Source: an uncultured Clostridia bacterium (lineage in GTDB: Bacteria > Bacillota > Clostridia > Lachnospirales > Anaerotignaceae). From it: a DNA stretch of 56,899 nucleotides. Positions 51,520 through 56,899 of this stretch are shown one piece after another (within the stretch, counting starts at the first letter, position 1; each line of letters begins with the position of its first letter). Below the pieces are notes generated by a model, which ran no database searches, was not told the DNA's origin, and worked only from the letters and a program-made list of their open reading frames with translations. Location of the stretch: the NCBI GenBank assembly GCA_902477755.1, contig CABSIK010000014.1:1-56899 (forward strand), given 5' to 3'. A program made the position numbers and the translations under genes.

Positions 51520-52557
51520 TTAGGAAAGCTTCTGTCCGCAGCCAGAACAGAAACGATCGCCTCCATTGACTTTCGCGCCGCAGGAAGGACAAAAAGCTGC
51601 CACTTCCAATTTCTGTCCACAACCGGAGCAGAATTTATCACCAGCCTGTACTGCCGCACCACAGGAAGGACAATGTTTTCCGCCTGCTGGCTGCTGAGCA
51701 GGTTGCTGTGTGGGCTGCTGCATACTTTGCATCATTTGCTGTGCCATCTGCATGCCTGCCGCCATACCAAAGCCCATACCTGCTGTACTGCCAGCAGTAC
51801 CGCCGGGCTGATCCAAACCATCTGCCAGTTTGCCCTGCTGGTAACGGTTCATATCCCCTACCATCTGGTATCCTGCCGCAGCATTGATTTTTTCCTGAAT
51901 TTCCTGAGGATAGCTGAAACTGGAAATCTGCATACCTGTGACAGTCATGCCCATTTTCACCAGTTCCATGTCCAAATCTTCCTGCATGCCTTTGCCGATA
52001 TCATAGGCGCTTGCCTGCAAGTGGAACATATCCTTGCCTTCTTTGGCAATCCACTTCATGAGAAGCTGATCCAAAATGCTCAGCACTCTTGTTTTCACAT
52101 CATCCACAGAGTATGTATCTTTTACCCCTGCAATGGTGTCGATGAGGCGCACATAATCGGAAACCTTCATCTGGAAAGTACCAAAAGCACGGATGGGCAA
52201 ACCGCCGGGCAGGCCTGCGCAAGGCAGCATCACAGCATTTTTGGTGCCCCATTTCACGGTAAATTCCTTTGTATTGACAAAGAGCACTTCTGCACGGATG
52301 CCGCTGTTAAAGCCAAAGGAAAAGCCTTTTAGGGTGCTCAGGAAAGGAATGATCTGAGATTCAATGTCAAAAGAGCCTTCATCCTGAAAAATCCCTTCGA
52401 TTTTCCCGTTATACAGGAAAATGGCGTCCTGTCCCGGACGGATAATAAGGCGGCTGCCTTTTTTGATCTCGTCATTATGCCATTTATGAAAAATCAAGGT
52501 GTCGTCGCTTTCCTGCCACTCCACCACATTGCGAAATTCATTGCCGAAAAGTCCCAT
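51520..52557 (-). CDS. SPFH-domain protein with two C-terminal zinc ribbons (YdjI-like)
   Basis: 345 residues. An SPFH/band-7-like domain (about 20-235, beginning LIFHKWHNDEIKKGSRLI) is followed by a Gly/Met/Gln-rich linker. Two zinc ribbons end the protein, CPSCGAAVQ...FCSGCG and CPSCGAKVN...FCSGCG. B. subtilis YdjI is a close match in architecture and works with PspA at stressed membranes. It starts 17 bases after the PspA gene, in one operon. Confidence 0.85.
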   Translation of the reverse strand: MGLFGNEFRNVVEWQESDDTLIFHKWHNDEIKKGSRLIIRPGQDAIFLYNGKIEGIFQDEGSFDIESQIIPFLSTLKGFSFGFNSGIRAEVLFVNTKEFTVKWGTKNAVMLPCAGLPGGLPIRAFGTFQMKVSDYVRLIDTIAGVKDTYSVDDVKTRVLSILDQLLMKWIAKEGKDMFHLQASAYDIGKGMQEDLDMELVKMGMTVTGMQISSFSYPQEIQEKINAAAGYQMVGDMNRYQQGKLADGLDQPGGTAGSTAGMGFGMAAGMQMAQQMMQSMQQPTQQPAQQPAGGKHCPSCGAAVQAGDKFCSGCGQKLEVAAFCPSCGAKVNGGDRFCSGCGQKLS

Positions 52558-52574
52558 CGGTCACATTCCCCCTA

Positions 52575-53255
52575 TCATTTGCCCAGCTTTGCTTTCAATG
52601 CTGCCAATTCGTCTTCCACGCCGCTGTCTTGTGTGGTTGCAGCATCATCATATTTTGCCATGAGGTCAGCCATATCATCTTTCTTGGTATTCAGTTCCGC
52701 TGCTGCTTCCGCTTCATCCAGTTTCCGGTTCAGCTTTTCTTCCAGTGCGTCAAAGGCTGCCAGAGAGCTGCCGCCCAGATCGGACTTGATTTCGTTTGCT
52801 TTCTGCTGGGATTTCACCATAGCTGCTTTGGCACGGATGGCTGCTTTTCTGTCTTCCACCTGTTTCAGCTGTTCAGTGAGTTTATCATGCATTTCACGCA
52901 TTTTTGCCGCATTGGCTGCCGCCAAATCCCATGCGCCTTTCAAGCTTTCCAGATTAGCTGCCTTCGCCGCTTTTTCAGACAGGAAAACCTTCGCGTCGGC
53001 GTCATTGCCAGCCAAAACGGCTTTTTCCGCATAACGCTGAAGTTTTTCCACTTCTGCCACGCCTTCATCATAAGCACGTTTGGCGCGTTTTTCTTCTGCC
53101 ATGACAGAAACGGTTTCTGCCTTCACTTCGCCCAGATCTTTTTCCAGATCTCTGGCAAGCTGGTCTGCCATTTTCACAGGATCTTCTGCCTTGTCCAGCA
53201 ATGCGTTGATATTTGCTTCCATAATGGTTTTAAATCTGCTCAAAATACCTGCCAT
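52575..53255 (-). CDS. pspA: PspA/IM30-family membrane-stress protein
   Basis: 226 residues, almost entirely helical and coiled-coil, Ala/Lys/Glu-rich. The N-terminus AGILSRFKTIMEANINALLDKAEDP is the amphipathic membrane-binding helix of the family. It forms ring or rod assemblies that protect the cytoplasmic membrane. Paired here with only one partner gene; the B. subtilis locus also has ydjG and ydjH, which are not seen. Confidence 0.92.
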   Translation of the reverse strand: MAGILSRFKTIMEANINALLDKAEDPVKMADQLARDLEKDLGEVKAETVSVMAEEKRAKRAYDEGVAEVEKLQRYAEKAVLAGNDADAKVFLSEKAAKAANLESLKGAWDLAAANAAKMREMHDKLTEQLKQVEDRKAAIRAKAAMVKSQQKANEIKSDLGGSSLAAFDALEEKLNRKLDEAEAAAELNTKKDDMADLMAKYDDAATTQDSGVEDELAALKAKLGK

Positions 53256-53326
53256 GTTTCTTCCTCCTTCAAGTGAAAAAAAGTTGTCATAATTTATCGA
53301 AACAATGCCCCTTTTGAAACAAAAAC

Positions 53327-54349
53327 TTATCTTTCCCCTAATTTCAGACCGGGATTTGCGTTCAGGTCGAAGCCATCACGCACCCCTGCCATATATTCAT
53401 AATAGGCTGCACAACCAATCATTGCCGCGTTATCGGTGCAGAGAATGGGAGAAGGAATGCTCAGATAGAATCCTTCTTTCTCACATGCTTTCCCCATGGT
53501 TTCACGCAGAGCGGAGTTGGATGCAACGCCCCCTGCCATGGCAATCTGCTTCACGCCTCTTTCTTTCGCCGCATGGATGGTTTTTTCCACCAGGACTTCC
53601 ACCACAGCCTGCTGGAAGCTAGCTGCAATGTCTTCCGGCACAATGGGCTCGCCCATCATTTTCTGTTTATTGACATAGTTCAGCACGGCAGATTTCAGAC
53701 CGCTGAAGCTAAAGTCATAGCTGTCTTCCTCCAGAAAAACACGGGGGAATTTCACAGCATTTGGATTACCTTTTTTGGCTGCCGCATCAATTTTCGGGCC
53801 GCCGGGATACCCCATACCGATGGCACGGGCAACTTTGTCATAAGCCTCACCAGCGGCATCATCTCTGGTTCTGCCCAAAATTTCATACTTGCCATAATCG
53901 GACACATACACCAGATGGGAATGACCGCCGGAAACCACCAGCGCCATATAAGGCGGTTCAAAATCTTTATTTTCAATATAGTTAGCACAGATATGTCCTT
54001 CAATATGGTGGACACCCACCAGCGGTTTATTCGCCGCAAAGGCAAGGGCCTTGGCTTCTGCCAGACCTACCAGCAGCGCCCCCACTAGACCGGGACCGTA
54101 AGTCACACCAATGGCATCAATGTCCTCCAATGTGACGCCTGCTTCCTGCAAAGCCTGTGTGATGACACCGTCAATGGCTTCGATATGTTTCCGGGACGCG
54201 ATTTCCGGCACCACACCACCATAGAGGGTATGCAGAGCAATCTGTGACGAAATGATATTGGAAAGCACCTCTCTGCCGTTTTTCACAACGGCGGCGGCAG
54301 TTTCGTCGCAGGAGCTTTCCACTGCTAAAATCAATATATCTTTTTCCAT
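53327..54349 (-). CDS. tsaD: tRNA N6-adenosine threonylcarbamoyltransferase TsaD
   Basis: 340 residues. ILAVESSCDETAAA begins the ASKHA-type fold; HIEGH (115-119) with a later Asp binds iron; GGVASNSALR is the C-terminal nucleotide site. With TsaB and TsaE it installs t6A at position 37 of tRNAs reading ANN codons. It starts three bases after rnz, so the two are translationally linked. TsaB and TsaE are not in this window. Confidence 0.97.
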   Translation of the reverse strand: MEKDILILAVESSCDETAAAVVKNGREVLSNIISSQIALHTLYGGVVPEIASRKHIEAIDGVITQALQEAGVTLEDIDAIGVTYGPGLVGALLVGLAEAKALAFAANKPLVGVHHIEGHICANYIENKDFEPPYMALVVSGGHSHLVYVSDYGKYEILGRTRDDAAGEAYDKVARAIGMGYPGGPKIDAAAKKGNPNAVKFPRVFLEEDSYDFSFSGLKSAVLNYVNKQKMMGEPIVPEDIAASFQQAVVEVLVEKTIHAAKERGVKQIAMAGGVASNSALRETMGKACEKEGFYLSIPSPILCTDNAAMIGCAAYYEYMAGVRDGFDLNANPGLKLGER

Positions 54350-54352
54350 ATT

Positions 54353-55270
54353 TTATCCTTCCTTCGGGAAATACAATGTTGTCATTTTCCTCTCTTCCCC
54401 TAACAGGGTATTGGGGAAAATATCTGTGGCATTCTGCAAAAACTCTGCTGGTTCCTGCAAAGCGGGGCTGAAATGGGTGAGCCAAAGTTCTTCCGCTTCC
54501 GCAAACTTCGCCAGTCTTGCTGCCTCGGAAAAGAGCATGTGCTTATGCTCCAGCGCCTTTGGTTTCTTTTCTTCTTCCCCATACATGCCTTCGCAGATGA
54601 AAAGCTGCACGCCTTTTGCAAAATGCGCCAATCTGTCTACAGGGCGGCTGTCTGTGCAGTATGCCATGGCAATGCCTGGACGTTCCGCACCCAACACCAT
54701 ATCCGGTGTATAGGTTTTGCCTTCAAATTCCACAGCGCCTTCCTTCTGTAATTTGCCCCAGAGAGGTCTGGGCAGCCCCAGTTCCTCCGCTTTTTTCGGG
54801 TCGAATTTTCCACGGCGTTTTACGTCGATGCGGTAAGCGTAACAACGCACCATATGATCTGCCTGACAGAAAGAAACTTCAAATTCTCCCAAACGCAGCG
54901 GATTGGGTGTATCTTTTCCCAATTCGATCAGTTCCAAAGGGAAAGGCAGTTCCGGCGCGATCCGCCGCAGGCCTTCCACAATATAAGCCAGCCCCTGAGG
55001 GCCAACCAATTTCAAAGGCTCCGTTCTGCCTGCGTTGCCAATGGTCAGCAGCAGACCTGGAAGCCCGGAGATATGATCCGCATGAAAATGGGTGAAGCAG
55101 ATGGCATCAATATTCTTGAAGCCCCATCCCTGCATCTTCATAGTCACCTGTGTGCCTTCGCCGCAGTCAATAAGCATCATACGCCCATTGAGCCTTGCCG
55201 CAAGAGACGTGAGAAAGCGTCCCGGCATGGGCATCATGCCGCCTGTTCCCAATAAGCAAATATCTAACAT
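54353..55270 (-). CDS. rnz: ribonuclease Z
   Basis: 305 residues of the metallo-beta-lactamase fold. The zinc motif is FTHFHADHISGLPGL (around 60-74), with DICLLGTGG at the start. It trims the 3' end of tRNA precursors. I use the ATG at 55270 (AAAGGAG seven bases upstream) rather than an ATG two codons earlier next to the ribosome site. Confidence 0.95.
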   Translation of the reverse strand: MLDICLLGTGGMMPMPGRFLTSLAARLNGRMMLIDCGEGTQVTMKMQGWGFKNIDAICFTHFHADHISGLPGLLLTIGNAGRTEPLKLVGPQGLAYIVEGLRRIAPELPFPLELIELGKDTPNPLRLGEFEVSFCQADHMVRCYAYRIDVKRRGKFDPKKAEELGLPRPLWGKLQKEGAVEFEGKTYTPDMVLGAERPGIAMAYCTDSRPVDRLAHFAKGVQLFICEGMYGEEEKKPKALEHKHMLFSEAARLAKFAEAEELWLTHFSPALQEPAEFLQNATDIFPNTLLGEERKMTTLYFPKEG

Positions 55271-55382
55271 TCCCATTCTCCTTTGTATTTTTATATTCAA
55301 ACAAACTTACTCATGGTATATGATACCGCAAAGTGCCGAAAAACACAAGAGAAGCGCCCTTTCCTGCCTTTGCTTTTGGTTT

Positions 55383-55419
55383 AAAAAAAGCGGAAGACCT
55401 GCCCCTGCAAACCTTCCGC
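55383..55419 (-). terminator. terminator of the secreted stalk-domain gene
   Basis: Minus-strand stem GCGGAAG / CTTCCGC followed by T7. Confidence 0.8.
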
Positions 55420-55433
55420 CATTTGATCATTGA

Positions 55434-56327
55434 TTATGCGTTGGATGCTTCTACCAAAAATTCACCGTATGCCACATATGTGGTGGGAGTATCTTTGCTA
55501 TAAGCCTTTGTCTGCTCCAGATTGAAGAATGTCATATCCTCGCCTTTGCCCTCCTGATACTGATAAGGCACTGCCACGCGGTATTTTCCGGGGGACATGC
55601 TCTTTTCCCACTGCCAGAAAGTAAATTTCCGATCTCGTTTGCCGTCTGTGGGGCCACCTGTGGGAATGCTGTAAGTATCTGTGCTTACATAGGCCTTGGA
55701 ATCGGGCTCTACCTTATTCCAGTTATGTCCATCCCATTTTTCCAGCCAAAATTCATCGGATGCGTAGAATACCGCACTCTCTTCGTTTTTCCACTGCATT
55801 TGCAGGCTCATGGTTTCTTTGTCAAAACTGCCTGTGGGCAGCAGGGAAACATTGGGCATTCTGGCAGAAGTCAGTTTCACATAGTCCTTCTGTCCGTCGG
55901 TACTCCATTCCACATCCAGATTCATGGATTCCGCCAGCTCTCTCAATGGAAGATATGCGCGGTTATTCACCACCAGCGGTTTTGTTTCCAGCAGTAATTC
56001 ATGGGTGCCCATAAGGGTCAGATAGTTGGAGTCCAACCCCAAGGAAACTTGCCATACCAGCGGCTGATGATCCGCATCCAACACTGCCTTCATCTGTTTT
56101 TCCACCAAAGCGGTGCGCGTACTTGTATCATAAGTCACATCCGCTCCCAGCACATCTGCCATAGCGCGCACAGGCAGCATCATCCGTCCGTCCTCGTAGA
56201 CAATATCCTCTTTCAGTACCACATTTCTTTCATCTAAAGTAATGACTACATCCTTCTGGGCACCAAACGCTGTCACATTACAGCCCAACGCCAGAAGAAC
56301 CGCCGCAATTACTGTTTTTCGCATCAT
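55434..56327 (-). CDS. secreted protein with copper amine oxidase N-terminal-like domain and Ig-like domain
   Basis: 297 residues. A signal peptide (KTVIAAVLLALG...TAFGA) precedes two stalk-like repeats (MMLPVRAMADVLGADVTYD; YLPLRELAESMNLDVEWS, about 25-150). The C-terminal half (about 160-290) looks like a beta-sandwich of the bacterial Ig-like type, with WLEKWDGHNWNKVE and SPGKYRVAVPYQY. It has no catalytic motif that I can see; a surface or wall-binding role is likely. The ATG at 56327 has GGAGGG upstream. It is the third protein with this stalk domain in the window. Confidence 0.78.
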   Translation of the reverse strand: MMRKTVIAAVLLALGCNVTAFGAQKDVVITLDERNVVLKEDIVYEDGRMMLPVRAMADVLGADVTYDTSTRTALVEKQMKAVLDADHQPLVWQVSLGLDSNYLTLMGTHELLLETKPLVVNNRAYLPLRELAESMNLDVEWSTDGQKDYVKLTSARMPNVSLLPTGSFDKETMSLQMQWKNEESAVFYASDEFWLEKWDGHNWNKVEPDSKAYVSTDTYSIPTGGPTDGKRDRKFTFWQWEKSMSPGKYRVAVPYQYQEGKGEDMTFFNLEQTKAYSKDTPTTYVAYGEFLVEASNA

Positions 56328-56499
56328 TCAGATTCCCTCCTTCAAAATGGGTGCAGATTCTTGTTTACAGTATATCACCAATCAAAAACAGTTTTATTAG
56401 AATTCCTTTAATTTTTTCTTACGTTTCTGCTTTTTTCTTCGTACAAAATCACAGCAACTTTTCCCATAAAAAAATATTTTAAAAAAAGGGCGTTTTTTC

Positions 56500-56528
56500 T
56501 TGCAAAATCAAAAGTTTTCTGCTAGAAT
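56500..56528 (+). promoter_or_regulatory. rpmB promoter
   Basis: TTGCAA, 17 bases, TAGAAT with TGC before the -10; the start codon is 43 bases downstream. Confidence 0.75.
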
Positions 56529-56571
56529 AACTTTGTTGTGTCACATACAAGCAATGAAGGAGGTGCAGGCA

Positions 56572-56775
56572 ATGGCTAGATGTGAAATTTGTGAAAAAGG
56601 CCAGATCAAAGGTCATAGAATCAGCATTAACCGTAGTCAGGTTAGTAGACGTGCGAACAGAAAATGGAAACCCAATGTAAAGAAAATCAAAATCGTGGAA
56701 GATAACGGCAATGTAAAATCTATCTACGTTTGCACAAGATGCATGCGTTCCAACAAAATCACTCGTGCGATCTGA
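56572..56775 (+). CDS. rpmB: 50S ribosomal protein L28 (zinc-binding form)
   Basis: 67 residues, basic. Cys4/Cys7 (CEIC) and Cys54/Cys57 (CTRC) form the zinc site of the C+ form of L28. The ATG at 56572 follows AAGGAGGTG. It is a single-gene transcript ended by a strong terminator. Confidence 0.96.
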   Translation: MARCEICEKGQIKGHRISINRSQVSRRANRKWKPNVKKIKIVEDNGNVKSIYVCTRCMRSNKITRAI

Positions 56776-56788
56776 TTTCAGCATAAAA

Positions 56789-56815
56789 AGAGCCTTCGTT
56801 TACGAAGGCTTTTTT
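56789..56815 (+). terminator. rpmB terminator
   Basis: Stem AGCCTTCGT / ACGAAGGCT, then T6. Confidence 0.88.
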
Positions 56816-56847
56816 GCGTTATACGGGTATTAAAAAAAGAGAATCCC

Positions 56848-56899
56848 TTAGGGGCATCTTCATAAGAAAACAAAGAAAGCCAAAATCCTTATGATTACA
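56848..56899 (-). repeat. structured intergenic repeat, copy H (cut by the window end)
   Basis: Plus-strand TTAGGGGCATCTTCATAAGA, then AAACAAAGAAAGCCAAAATCC: the reverse complement of the right end and the first arm of hairpin 2. It lies 3' of rpmB. The other half is outside the window. Confidence 0.8.

Noticed and set aside
6909..56899. CRISPR array as an explanation for the repeated sequences
   Set aside because: Copies are kilobases apart, in both orientations, variable in length and hairpin sequence, and have no regular spacers.
6909..56899. Insertion sequences or transposase genes
   Set aside because: No transposase, integrase or recombinase-like protein was seen; the repeats are non-coding.
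1..56899. tRNA or rRNA genes
   Set aside because: No cloverleaf ending in CCA or conserved rRNA segment was noticed by eye; a small RNA gene could still have been missed.

Overview
The window reads as chromosomal DNA of an anaerobic, spore-forming clostridial Firmicute. Evidence: a germination protease (gpr), rubredoxin and a flavodoxin/4Fe-4S protein, a class III fructose-bisphosphatase, a T-box upstream of ileS, a ZTP-type riboswitch upstream of fhs, strong GGAGG ribosome sites and frequent TTG/GTG starts. The 18 residues of the partial gene at the left edge match, from memory, the N-terminus of beta-alanyl-CoA:ammonia lyase of Clostridium (Anaerotignum) propionicum, so an Anaerotignum-like member of the Lachnospirales is my best guess. 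No database was searched.

Layout. 1-5.8 kb (minus strand): a catabolic cluster of LuxR-type regulator, putrescine-type aminotransferase, CoA-acylating aldehyde dehydrogenase, an NhaC-type transporter broken by a one-base frameshift, and the start of the ammonia-lyase gene. Read in order, the enzymes suggest diamine -> aminoaldehyde -> aminoacyl-CoA -> enoyl-CoA + NH3. A gene-free AT-rich kilobase (5.8-6.8 kb) and an orphan AgrC-like histidine kinase follow. 8.5-25 kb (minus): housekeeping genes lepA, recA (promoter plus LexA box), an EamA transporter, cinA, dpaL, a GNAT, pgsA, rimO, a lipoprotein, folD and fhs under a ZTP riboswitch, ftsK/spoIIIE and a dCMP deaminase. 25-34 kb: a small membrane protein, a CoA-transferase, a small P-loop protein, a GNAT, a secreted trypsin-like protease, a second EamA transporter, ybaK, a lipoprotein and a small acidic protein. 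34-45 kb: gpr, rpsT with a structured leader, a C_GCAxxG_C_C protein, the flavodoxin/ferredoxin, nucleoside salvage (pdp-deoB), rubredoxin, pncB and T-box-controlled ileS. 45-56.9 kb: a secreted glycosidase-like protein, fbp, a membrane protein, an SDR/HAD pair, SPFH-zinc-ribbon/PspA, rnz-tsaD, another secreted protein and rpmB.

Two things stand out. First, the left-edge cluster could be an undescribed CoA-dependent amine fermentation route. Second, at least eight (nine counting one hairpin-only copy) related structured repeats of about 60-180 bp lie between genes, each just 3' of at least one gene. They share a conserved frame (CTTAAGAAAACA ... TGTTTTCTTATGAAGATGCCCCT) around a hairpin whose arms differ between copies but stay complementary. 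They look like a family of terminator-associated mobile or RNA elements. Functions are assigned by recognising protein families by eye; promoters and RNA structures were found by hand and are predictions.
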